Below the pieces are notes generated by a model. The model was not told the DNA's origin and did not search any database. It saw nothing but the letters and a program-made list of their open reading frames with translations. The position numbers and the translations under genes were made by a program. Shown here piece after piece: positions 56,151 through 64,000 of a stretch of DNA of 64,000 nucleotides. The DNA lies in NCBI RefSeq assembly GCF_000518765.1, contig NZ_JAEF01000006.1, positions 310,001-374,000 on the forward strand. Reading direction: 5' to 3'. Numbering within the stretch: the first letter of the stretch is position 1; each line of letters starts with the position of its first letter. Origin of the DNA: Ruminococcus flavefaciens ATCC 19208. Lineage in GTDB: Bacteria > Bacillota > Clostridia > Oscillospirales > Ruminococcaceae.

Positions 56151-57445
56151 ATATCGTTTCTGATTATATCGTCAAGTGTTTCTCTCTTGACAACGACTCT
56201 CGACTTGCCTCCGTTCACAAATACTACAGCAGGTTTCTGAAGTCTGTTATAGTTTGATGACATTGAATAATTATATGCACCTGTTGCACATACGGCGATA
56301 ATGTCGCCTGATTCTGCGTGCTGAAGAGGCATATTCTTACCGATAAGATCACCGCTTTCACAGCATTTGCCTGCGATCGTTACCTTCTCGCTGCGTTCTT
56401 CATTTGCTTTGTTTGCGACAATAGCTTCATATTCAGAACCGTAAAGGATATATCTCGGACTGTCAGCCATTCCGCCGTCTACAGAGATATAAGTTCTTAT
56501 GTTAGGTATCTCCTTGCGTGCACCGACTGTATAAAGTGTTATGCCTGCGGGAGCTGCTATAGAACGACCGGGCTCTATGTACATAAAAGGTGGGTTTATT
56601 CTGAGTTTTTCACATTCTGATCTTACAACGCCGGAAACTCTTTCAAGATATACCTCAAACGGAGCGGGATCGTGTTCATCAAGATATTTTATACCAAAAC
56701 CGCCGCCGAGGTTGAGTCCTTTGACCTCGAAACCGAGTTCATTCTTTATTTTCGCAATAAATCCGAGCATTACCTTTGCAGCTTCTTCAAAAGGAGCTAT
56801 ATCAAAGATCTGTGAACCTATGTGGCAGTGAAGTCCGCTTAAATTTACGTTTTTGCAGTTTATAGCCTCTTTGACAGCTTCAAAGGCTTCTCCTGTTTCA
56901 AGTGCAAAGCCGAATTTGCTGTCGATCTGACCTGTTTTTACAAAGTCATGAGTATGAGCGTCTATACCGGGTTTGATACGGAACATAATATCAGGCTTTA
57001 TTTTCATTTCTGCTGAAATAGCTTCAAGTCTGTGAAGCTCGCTTATATTATCGACTATGATATGTCCAACGCCGACTTTTAATGCAAAACGCAGTTCTTC
57101 GTCGGTCTTGTTGTTGCCGTGGAAGCCGACTTTATCCATAGGGAAGCCTGCCTTATAAGCTGTATATAGCTCGCCTATCGAAACTGCATCAAGACCGTCG
57201 CCTTCGCTTGCAACGACTCTGCACATTTCCATACACGAGAAAGCCTTGCTGGCATAGTGAACTTCTCCTCTGCCGTCGTAGTATTTTTTCATACTGTCAT
57301 GGAAGCGGCGAAGAGTTTTTCTTATCATCTGCTCGTCCATAACATAGAGCGGAGTACCATATTCCTTGGCGAGCTCCACTGTATCAACTCCGCCGATCGT
57401 AAGATGACCTGCATTGTTGACATCGAGATTTTCGGATACAAACAT
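56147..57445 (-). CDS. lysA: Diaminopimelate decarboxylase
   Basis: PLP enzyme, last step of lysine synthesis. 432 residues from ATG 57445; AAAGGAT lies about 9 nt upstream, while the upstream ATG (57454) overlaps that site. PLP-Lys in HYASKAFSCMEM, GGGFGIKY phosphate loop, GLHCHIGSQIFD, and CESGDLIGK. Follows engB by 24 nt. No lysine riboswitch is seen. Confidence 0.95.
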   Translation of the reverse strand: MFVSENLDVNNAGHLTIGGVDTVELAKEYGTPLYVMDEQMIRKTLRRFHDSMKKYYDGRGEVHYASKAFSCMEMCRVVASEGDGLDAVSIGELYTAYKAGFPMDKVGFHGNNKTDEELRFALKVGVGHIIVDNISELHRLEAISAEMKIKPDIMFRIKPGIDAHTHDFVKTGQIDSKFGFALETGEAFEAVKEAINCKNVNLSGLHCHIGSQIFDIAPFEEAAKVMLGFIAKIKNELGFEVKGLNLGGGFGIKYLDEHDPAPFEVYLERVSGVVRSECEKLRINPPFMYIEPGRSIAAPAGITLYTVGARKEIPNIRTYISVDGGMADSPRYILYGSEYEAIVANKANEERSEKVTIAGKCCESGDLIGKNMPLQHAESGDIIAVCATGAYNYSMSSNYNRLQKPAVVFVNGGKSRVVVKRETLDDIIRNDI

Positions 57446-57469
57446 TTTTAACATCCTTTCGGGTATAAT

Positions 57470-58078
57470 TTATTCGTCAGTGACGTCATTGTCATCTGCG
57501 ATATCCTCAACGATCTGCCTGAGTTCTTCAACTCCCTCAAATGTCTGAGAAGAAAAAGGTATAACATGGATATCTTCAAAGCACGGTATTTCTGACTTGA
57601 ACGCTTCAAGCCTTTGGGCACGTTCTGTCTTGTTTAGCTTATCAGCCTTTGTAAGCACAAGAACGAACGGCATTTCCGTGTCTATAAGGTAATTTATCAT
57701 CTGAACATCGTCTTTAGTCGGGGCGTGGCGCATATCCACCAGCATGAATACAAGCCTTATGTCTCTGTCTGAACTGAGATATCCTTCAATAAGCCCTGAC
57801 CAGCGTTCTTTTTCAGACTTTGCGACCTTTGCATAGCCGTATCCCGGAAGATCAACGAAATAGATATTTTCTAGACCGTAAAAATTTATAGTTGCAGTTT
57901 TTCCCGGAACAGAGCTTACTCTCGCAAGATTTTTCCTGTTGAAAAGCTTATTTATGAGTGTTGATTTTCCCACATTTGAATGTCCTGCAAATGCTATCTC
58001 TATCCTCTCAGGTGCAGGGATCTGAGAGAACTTTCCATATGCGGCGGTAAACTCCGCTTTGTTGTAATTCAGCTTCAC
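57470..58078 (-). CDS. engB: Ribosome-biogenesis GTP-binding protein EngB/YsxC
   Basis: 202 residues: G1 GHSNVGKSTLIN, G3 DLPGYGYAKV, G4 LTKADKLN. An essential GTPase for 50S assembly in many bacteria. Placed right after lon (22 nt), a frequent Firmicute order. Confidence 0.94.
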   Translation of the reverse strand: MKLNYNKAEFTAAYGKFSQIPAPERIEIAFAGHSNVGKSTLINKLFNRKNLARVSSVPGKTATINFYGLENIYFVDLPGYGYAKVAKSEKERWSGLIEGYLSSDRDIRLVFMLVDMRHAPTKDDVQMINYLIDTEMPFVLVLTKADKLNKTERAQRLEAFKSEIPCFEDIHVIPFSSQTFEGVEELRQIVEDIADDNDVTDE

Positions 58079-58100
58079 GGCGTTTCCTCCTTATCTGAAT

Positions 58101-60443
58101 TTATTTTATAAGTGCTGTATCAAGAACATCTTTGAGATCTTCTGCGTATACAAATTCAATAGCGTCCTTTACAACCTTGTCTACTTCTTCAAGATCAGGC
58201 TTATTGGCTACAGGTATGATAACTGTCTTTATGCCTGATTTATATGCAGCCATAGTCTTTTCACGGAGTCCGCCTATAGGAAGAACTTTTCCGTGAAGTG
58301 TAACTTCACCTGTCATAGCAACATCTGATCTTACCTTAGTTCCAGAAAGTGCAGAAACAAGCGCAGTTGTCATGGTAACGCCTGCGGAAGGACCGTCCTT
58401 TGGAACAGCTCCTTCGGGAGCATGGATATGAATGTCGTATTCTTTATAGAAATTAGGGTTGATACCGTATTTATCAGCAATACTGCGAACATAGCTTACT
58501 GCTATCTTCGAGCTTTCTTTCATGACTTCTCCAAGTGAGCCTGTAACTTCTATTTTGCCTGTTCCTGTCATCATTAGAACTTCAATAGGCATGAGTACAC
58601 CGCCGACTGATGTCCATGCAAGACCGTTTACAACGCCGACCTGATCTTCCTTAGATGAGAGGTCGCCAAGGTACTTGCGTATACCGAGATATTCATTTAT
58701 ATCTTTGGCTTTTATGTTTACTCGTTTAGCTTCTCCTGAAGCAATCTTCTTGGCAGTTTTTCTGCAAAGTGAAGCAATGCTTCTTTCAAGAGAGCGTACT
58801 CCTGCTTCTTTGGTATAGTACTGGATAAGTTCATTTATAGCATCATCGCTTATCCTGAGCTGAGTCGACTTTAATCCCTGTTCCTTGAGCTGCTTCGGTA
58901 TAAGATGTTCCTTTGCAATATGGAATTTTTCTTCAGCTGTATAGCTCGGGAGCTCGATAACTTCCATTCTGTCGAGAAGCGGAGCTGGTATAGCACCTAC
59001 GTTATTTGCTGTTGTAATAAATACTGCTTTGCTCAGATCAAAAGGCACTTCTATGAAATGATCTCTGAAAGCATTGTTTTGCTCAGCATCAAGCACTTCG
59101 AGCATTGCTGATGAAGGATCACCCTTGATATCACTGCAAAGCTTGTCTATCTCGTCAAACAGAATAAGCGGATTTGCAGAACCTGCCTGAGAAATTGCAG
59201 TTATGATACGTCCGGGCATAGCTCCCACATAGGTCTTTCTGTGACCTCTTATATCAGCTTCGTCACGAACGCCGCCCAGTGAAACTCGTGCATACTTTCT
59301 TCCCATAGCCTTTGCAATAGACTTTGCAATAGATGTCTTACCTATACCTGGAGGGCCGGCAAGACAGATTATCTGTCCCTTTATCTCGGGATTTAGCATA
59401 TGAACTGCAAGGAATTCAAGAATACGTTCCTTGACCTTTTTTAATCCATAGTGATCCTTCTCAAGGACTGCTTCTGCCTTTTCCATAGAAAGCTTGGCTT
59501 TGGTGTATTTGCCCCACGGCAGATCAAGAACAGTATCAAGATAATTCTTGATAACGAAGGCTTCCTGAGACGAAGGAGGGAGTTTTGTAAGCTTGTCAGC
59601 TTCTTTAAGAAGCTTTTCCTTGCTCTTTTCGTCTATTTTCAGATCCATTATGTCATTGATATAGCCGAAGGCTTCTTCGCCTTCGTCTTCTCCAAGCTGT
59701 TCCTGTATTATACGAAGCTGCTCGCGCAGGTAAAACTCTCGCTGTCCTTTGTCGATACTGTTTTTAGTCTGCTCGTTTATAAGGTTTTCAAGCTCTAATA
59801 TCTCTACCTCCGAAGTAAGGCAGGCAAAAAGAACCGAAAGCTTGTTTATAACATTGGTTTCCTCGAGAAGAGTCTGCTTGTCACGATAATTGAGGTTACA
59901 GTTGAAAGTAACTGTCTCAAAAAGCTTTACAGGTGAATCCTGTGTAACGATAGAGGTGAGCAGTTCCTTTGGCATTCTCGGAAAAAATGAAGCGTAACGT
60001 TCAAAAACGTCCTTGACAGAACGCATGAGAGCTTCTGCTTCAACTTCATCAAGCTTTGCCCTTGAATATGTCGGAGTACGCTTTACCTCAGCTTTAAGGA
60101 CTTCTCCGTCGTCGATGAGCCTTACAAGATTTGCCTTGTATACGCCTTCTACAAGGACTTTCATAATGTTATCCGGAAGCTTCAAAACCTGTTTTACTTC
60201 GGCAACGACTCCGACTTTGTAAAGATCAGAGGCTTTTGGATTCTCAACATATGCCTCATGCTGTGTTACAAGAAACAGCTTGCCTCCTTCTTTAAGAGAA
60301 CGTTCCACAGCAGCTACCGATTTACTGCGTGAAACATCAAAATGCATTACCATTTTCGGGAAAGCAACAAGACCTCTCATTGCAACTGTATAAAGAATAT
60401 TCGCTTCTTCTATATTTTTATCGCTTTTAATGGTTTGTTCCAT
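58101..60443 (-). CDS. lon: ATP-dependent protease Lon
   Basis: 780 residues: N-terminal substrate domain, AAA module with Walker A GPPGIGKTSI, ISQAGSANPLILFDEIDKL, and C-terminal protease domain with the Ser in GPSAGVTMTTAL and the Lys in LREKTMAAYKSG (Ser-Lys dyad). Degrades misfolded and regulatory proteins. It starts the lon-engB-lysA transcript. Confidence 0.96.
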   Translation of the reverse strand: MEQTIKSDKNIEEANILYTVAMRGLVAFPKMVMHFDVSRSKSVAAVERSLKEGGKLFLVTQHEAYVENPKASDLYKVGVVAEVKQVLKLPDNIMKVLVEGVYKANLVRLIDDGEVLKAEVKRTPTYSRAKLDEVEAEALMRSVKDVFERYASFFPRMPKELLTSIVTQDSPVKLFETVTFNCNLNYRDKQTLLEETNVINKLSVLFACLTSEVEILELENLINEQTKNSIDKGQREFYLREQLRIIQEQLGEDEGEEAFGYINDIMDLKIDEKSKEKLLKEADKLTKLPPSSQEAFVIKNYLDTVLDLPWGKYTKAKLSMEKAEAVLEKDHYGLKKVKERILEFLAVHMLNPEIKGQIICLAGPPGIGKTSIAKSIAKAMGRKYARVSLGGVRDEADIRGHRKTYVGAMPGRIITAISQAGSANPLILFDEIDKLCSDIKGDPSSAMLEVLDAEQNNAFRDHFIEVPFDLSKAVFITTANNVGAIPAPLLDRMEVIELPSYTAEEKFHIAKEHLIPKQLKEQGLKSTQLRISDDAINELIQYYTKEAGVRSLERSIASLCRKTAKKIASGEAKRVNIKAKDINEYLGIRKYLGDLSSKEDQVGVVNGLAWTSVGGVLMPIEVLMMTGTGKIEVTGSLGEVMKESSKIAVSYVRSIADKYGINPNFYKEYDIHIHAPEGAVPKDGPSAGVTMTTALVSALSGTKVRSDVAMTGEVTLHGKVLPIGGLREKTMAAYKSGIKTVIIPVANKPDLEEVDKVVKDAIEFVYAEDLKDVLDTALIK

Positions 60444-60506
60444 AAAATCACCGCATTTCTGTAGGTATCATATTTATCCGCAAAAACGAAAATATCGTTC
60501 TTTAAT

Positions 60507-60535
60507 ATTATACTATAAAATCATAAAAAATTCAA
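60507..60535 (-). promoter_or_regulatory. Promoter of lon
   Basis: Minus strand TTGAAT (60535-60530), 17-nt spacer, TATAAT (60512-60507). No CIRCE-type (HrcA) repeat is seen. Confidence 0.7.
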
Positions 60536-60721
60536 CCCCTTGTTTGACTTTGGAAAAATACATATGCCAAATGAATAATCTAAATTCTACATGGTGTAAT
60601 TAAAAAATAATCATATATCATAATTTAAGCTTTTATTTAATTCAGGAGTATTAACTTTGCATATGAATATTTGCGGAATTTTGGAGTTTTACCCAAAATT
60701 TGCGAACTTATAGAAATATTC

Positions 60722-60750
60722 TTTACTTTTTGTTGAGAATGTGATATGAT
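60722..60750 (+). promoter_or_regulatory. Upstream promoter of the YerC-like gene (P1)
   Basis: TTTACT (60722-60727), 17-nt spacer, TATGAT (60745-60750). Predicted start near 60757. Confidence 0.55.
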
Positions 60751-60807
60751 ATACACAAAGGTGTAGTTTCTTATTTAATATAAAAGCATTTTTATGCCGA
60801 AAAGGTC

Positions 60808-60836
60808 TTTACTTTTACGGGATAATGTGTTAAAAT
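60808..60836 (+). promoter_or_regulatory. Downstream promoter of the YerC-like gene (P2)
   Basis: TTTACT (60808-60813), 17-nt spacer, TAAAAT (60831-60836). Same -35 as P1. Confidence 0.55.
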
Positions 60837-60886
60837 GTAAAGTAGGAAATCGTTTGACACGCCTTTTGGCAGATTGGAGAATTAAT

Positions 60887-61189
60887 ATGATCGATAAAAT
60901 AAAATCAGAAAGCATGGATCTGCTCTTTGAAGCTATTCTGACACTTGACTCGGTAGATGACTGTTACAAATTTTTTGATGATCTCTGCACAAGTATCGAA
61001 CTTAAAGCATTTGCTCAGCGTCTTCACGTTGCTAAGCTCCTTGACGAACACAGGGTTTATAACAGTATCGTGACCGAAACAGGTGCAAGTACAGCTACAA
61101 TCAGCAGAGTAAACCGTTCATTGAAAGACGGAAACGATGGCTATAATATAGTTTTTGACAGACTTAAAAAGAAAAATCTGCTCAAATAA
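60887..61189 (+). CDS. TrpR/YerC/YecD-family DNA-binding protein
   Basis: 100 residues from ATG 60887 behind TTGGAGA. Helical, with the TrpR-like helix-turn-helix AFAQRLHVAKLLDEHRVYNSIVTETGASTATISRVNRSL. YerC-type regulators are widespread in Firmicutes and their targets are mostly unknown; TrpR itself senses tryptophan, but the tryptophan-contact residues cannot be confirmed here. It lies 78 nt ahead of the GH9 gene; a functional link is possible only by proximity. Confidence 0.85.
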   Translation: MIDKIKSESMDLLFEAILTLDSVDDCYKFFDDLCTSIELKAFAQRLHVAKLLDEHRVYNSIVTETGASTATISRVNRSLKDGNDGYNIVFDRLKKKNLLK

Positions 61190-61267
61190 TATGAGGTTAT
61201 AATGGCTTTTTCTCCGAGGCACGGGAAAAATCCCATGAAATAATTACTCTCGAAAGGAAGATTTGAC

Positions 61268-64000
61268 ATGAAAAAGGCGAAGATATTCAAAAAATCATTA
61301 GCCTGCTTGTCTGCTGCCGCTACTATTTTAACAAGCGGTGTCATCACAAGCGCAAATGCCGCAGTTATCACTGAAGGCAAAGAAAACAATTATCACAATT
61401 TCGCAGAGGCTTTACAGCTTGCGCTGTGCTTCTACGACGCCAACAAGTGCGGTGATGAGGTAGCTGATGACGGTTACTACTCATGGCGTTCAAACTGTCA
61501 CGTTATCGACGCAGAAATCCCGCTTCAGCCAATGAGCCCTATGCCTACAGTCGGCAAGGGCAAAACTGATGATCAGCTCAAGACAGATCAGGGACTTGGC
61601 GCAGGCGATGACGGTAAAACAAAGCCAAATCTCGGTGACGATGATCCGGATCTTTATGTCGGCGTGAATATGAGTGAGTCATTCATCGAAAAGAACAAGA
61701 AGTATCTCGATCCCGACGGAAACGGCACTCTTGATCTTACAGGCGGCTGGCACGATGCCGGTGACCATGTAAAGTTCGGTCTCCCTGGAAGCTACTCTGC
61801 CTCTACTGTTGGCTGGGGCTATTATGAATTCCGTGATTCATATGAGGATCTTGGACTTCAGAAGCACGTTGAAGATGAGCTTCGCTGGATCAACGATTAC
61901 TTCATGAAAGCAACATTTATGGACGATGACGGAAACGTAGTTGCATACTGTTATCAGGTCGGAGAGGGTAATAACGACCATAACTACTGGTGTCCTCCTG
62001 AGCTTCAGATGGACAACACAATGGTTGCTTCATCATCGTGTGCTGTTAAGCGTCCTGCTTATTTTGCTACAGAAGAAATGCCTGCTTCTGACCAGTGCGC
62101 AGGTGCTTCAGCTTCTCTCGCAATAAACTACCTCAACTTCAAGGACACTGATCCTGAATACGCTGAGGAATGCCTCAAGTACGCTAAGGCTCTTTACGAT
62201 TTTGCTGTAAAGACACACATTGAGGAATGGGAGCCCGGTATGGTTCCAAGCAACTCAAGCCTTGGCTACGATGGCGGCTTCTATACATCAAGCTATGACT
62301 ATGATGAACTCTCATGGGCTGCTGTATGGCTCTACTACTGTACCGAAAACTATGATTATATAGATGACATAATTGCAGTTGATGATTCTAAGCCAATTTC
62401 CGATAGTGGTTCATTTGATGCAGAGGCTCAGACAGGTCAGCAGCCTTCTTATGCTTACACAGGCTATATGAAGCGTATCATTACTGATACAGGTAACTGT
62501 TGGCAGAATATCTGGGTTCACTGCTGGGATACTGTTTGGGGCGGAGTTTTCGCAAAGCTTGCTCCTATTACAAATACTGCACGTGACTGGTACATTTTCC
62601 GTTACAATCTTGAGTTCTGGTCAGGCTGTTCTAAGACAACTGATTGCTCTGCTTGGGGCTATGAACCTGTACACGGTCATAAGTATTTCGGCAGAGACGA
62701 TTATCTCTGGAATATGCCGATGACATATGACCAGATCCCTGATCTTCCGGATAGTGAGACAAGCGGCGACTTCATCGCTAAATCTCCTAATGGTTGGGCA
62801 GTTGTTTCAGGATACGGTTCAGCTCGTTATAATACAGCTGCCGGTCTCTGTGCTTGTGTATACGCTAAGACTACAGGCGATGAAACATTCCTCCCATGGG
62901 CTAAGGCTCAGATGGAATATATCCTCGGAAAGAACCCGATGGGTTACTCTTATGAAGTAGGTTACGAATACAACTTTGCTTCACATCCGCATCACCGTTC
63001 ATCACACTGTTCAGCTACACAGAGCATGGATGATCCGATAGTTCAGGTACATACCCTTTGGGGTGCTCTCGTTGGCGGTCCTGACCTCAAAGATGTTCAC
63101 GTTGATGAGACAAAGGATTATATCTACAACGAAGTTACCGATGACTATAACGCAGGTTTCTGCGGCGATCTTGCAGGTCTTTACCACTACTATGGTGCTA
63201 AGGGTAAGGAATACGAAAAAGAAAACCACATTATTGAAGATTTCAATATGTCAGAAAACGCCATAGGCTATGATCAGGTAGATGAAGACGGCAATCCGCT
63301 TCCTGTAGGATATTTCGTATCAGGCGGTAAGGCACAGGAAAAGGAGGACGGCATCCAGCTCAAGCTCGTTCTTCACAACAGAACAACAAATCCTCCAAGA
63401 TTTGAATGCGATGTTAAGGCAAGATATTACTTCAACATCAAGGAGCTCCTTGATGCAGGCTACGGCATCGATTATATTGTTCCTCGTATTGACTACGATC
63501 AGGAAGCAGGATATACCAACAACAAGTCACACGCTGTTCTTTCAGATCCTGTTAAATACGATGATAATGGTACATACTACGTTGATGTAACATGGAAGGA
63601 TTGCAAGTTCTACGGAAGCCGTGTATATCAGTTCGCACTTACTACAAAGATGGATCCCGAAACAAACATCTACCCTGAGTGGGATTCTTCAAACGACTAC
63701 AGCTACGATGATCTCGTAAGCTTTGAAGACGATAACGCTGCTTCAGCTATTACAGATAAGGTCACACTTTATGCTGATGACAAGCTTATCTGGGGCGTAG
63801 AGCCTGATGGCACAACTGCTGAGACTGTAGCTCCGACAGCTTCAACTACTACAACAAATAAAACAGGCGGTTCTACTACAACTACAACAACTAAGCCTAT
63901 TTCATCTACTGACAAGACTATAGCAGCAGGCGATGCAAACTGCGACGGTCAGGTAGATATGTCTGATATCGTTCTTATCATGCAGTCACTTGCAAACCCT
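61268..64000 (+). CDS. Cellulosomal GH9 cellulase with CBM3-like module and dockerin (cut by window edge)
   Basis: First 911 residues. Start ATG 61268 (GAAAGGAAG). Signal peptide to about residue 31. The GH9 catalytic domain has GGWHDAGDHVKF at 159-170 (Asp163/Asp166), HPHHRSSH near 573 and the acid Glu in NEVTDDYNAGF (about 622). A CBM3c-like module follows (about 665-845; IQLKLVLHNRTTNPPRFECDV), then a Thr-rich linker and the start of a dockerin (GDANCDGQVDMSDIVL, from 888). GH9-CBM3c enzymes are processive endoglucanases on crystalline cellulose. Oddity: an Asp/Gly-rich insertion of about 60 residues (about 85-150) replaces the short segment usual before the GGW motif. The end of the dockerin lies beyond the window. 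Confidence 0.93.
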   Translation, partial: MKKAKIFKKSLACLSAAATILTSGVITSANAAVITEGKENNYHNFAEALQLALCFYDANKCGDEVADDGYYSWRSNCHVIDAEIPLQPMSPMPTVGKGKTDDQLKTDQGLGAGDDGKTKPNLGDDDPDLYVGVNMSESFIEKNKKYLDPDGNGTLDLTGGWHDAGDHVKFGLPGSYSASTVGWGYYEFRDSYEDLGLQKHVEDELRWINDYFMKATFMDDDGNVVAYCYQVGEGNNDHNYWCPPELQMDNTMVASSSCAVKRPAYFATEEMPASDQCAGASASLAINYLNFKDTDPEYAEECLKYAKALYDFAVKTHIEEWEPGMVPSNSSLGYDGGFYTSSYDYDELSWAAVWLYYCTENYDYIDDIIAVDDSKPISDSGSFDAEAQTGQQPSYAYTGYMKRIITDTGNCWQNIWVHCWDTVWGGVFAKLAPITNTARDWYIFRYNLEFWSGCSKTTDCSAWGYEPVHGHKYFGRDDYLWNMPMTYDQIPDLPDSETSGDFIAKSPNGWAVVSGYGSARYNTAAGLCACVYAKTTGDETFLPWAKAQMEYILGKNPMGYSYEVGYEYNFASHPHHRSSHCSATQSMDDPIVQVHTLWGALVGGPDLKDVHVDETKDYIYNEVTDDYNAGFCGDLAGLYHYYGAKGKEYEKENHIIEDFNMSENAIGYDQVDEDGNPLPVGYFVSGGKAQEKEDGIQLKLVLHNRTTNPPRFECDVKARYYFNIKELLDAGYGIDYIVPRIDYDQEAGYTNNKSHAVLSDPVKYDDNGTYYVDVTWKDCKFYGSRVYQFALTTKMDPETNIYPEWDSSNDYSYDDLVSFEDDNAASAITDKVTLYADDKLIWGVEPDGTTAETVAPTASTTTTNKTGGSTTTTTTKPISSTDKTIAAGDANCDGQVDMSDIVLIMQSLANP

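Larger units (their letters stand above)
60536..60886. other. Intergenic stretch of about 350 bases, no gene
   Basis: AT-rich. It holds a short stem (AATTTTGG with CCAAAATT near 60674-60702) of no clear function and two rightward promoters at its right end. I see no coding frame of quality and no recognisable RNA. Confidence 0.6.

Noticed and set aside
56120..57460. Lysine riboswitch for lysA
   Set aside because: lysA follows engB by 24 nt in a transcript with lon; there is no leader space for a riboswitch.
60444..60540. CIRCE/HrcA heat-shock operator before lon
   Set aside because: No TTAGCACTC-N9-GAGTGCTAA repeat is present; only short AT-rich stems.

Overview
The window is a chromosomal segment from a low-to-mid GC, Gram-positive, anaerobic member of the Clostridia. 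Most likely it is a cellulosome-producing Ruminococcus of the R. flavefaciens type. This rests on three dockerin-bearing secreted proteins (a CotH protein, an unusual GH11-like protein, and a GH9 cellulase with a CBM3-like module cut by the window end), a V-type ATPase, rubrerythrin, RNase J, c-di-AMP phosphodiesterase, a small alarmone synthetase, and consensus sigma-A promoters with 17-nt spacers. The species is inferred, not shown.

Layout. 1-7458 (minus): rnjA-gdpP-rplI-dnaB-tilS-ftsH, a housekeeping operon preceded by a roughly 270-nt structured, terminator-ended leader (7540-7814). 7984-11271: an AGCS amino acid symporter and two bacterial PH-domain membrane proteins. 11303-11648: RNase P RNA. 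11692-19070: an AraC regulator, Ogg-type glycosylase, TPM lipoprotein, ABC exporter, RelQ, small proteins and UppP. 19131-20787: a Crp/Fnr-family regulator divergent from an NrdD-tail-like small protein and reverse rubrerythrin, with one palindrome placed to control both directions. 20835-26332: two divergent dockerin genes. 26493-26821: tRNA-Lys and tRNA-Arg. 26940-29311: a sortase operon. 29452-32511: aquaporin, PH-like protein with a metal-ligand-rich tail, FkbM methyltransferase, HD nucleotidase. 32558-37812 (minus): pyrB with an added zinc domain, HD protein, asnB, and a Nudix/tyrosine recombinase pair. 38180-40727: rpsO-pnp, with a long hairpin in front of pnp. 40810-49282 (minus): a nine-gene V-ATPase operon. 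49504-60443 (minus, with one plus-strand radical SAM gene): nudix, aspS, hisS, mgsA, a MinD-like ATPase, aroK, lysA, engB, lon. 60887-64000: a TrpR/YerC-like regulator and the GH9 cellulase.

How the genes fit together. RNase J, PNPase, RNase P RNA and ribosomal genes cover RNA processing. GdpP and RelQ handle c-di-AMP and (p)ppGpp. The V-ATPase rotor subunit carries the known sodium-site residues, which fits a sodium-coupled AGCS symporter nearby. The dockerin proteins belong to extracellular plant-fibre degradation. No prophage, CRISPR array or insertion sequence was seen.

The most interesting signals are the rnjA leader RNA, the Crp/Fnr palindrome circuit, the dockerin protein built of GH11-like repeats, the PyrB-PyrI zinc-domain fusion, and the pnp leader hairpin.
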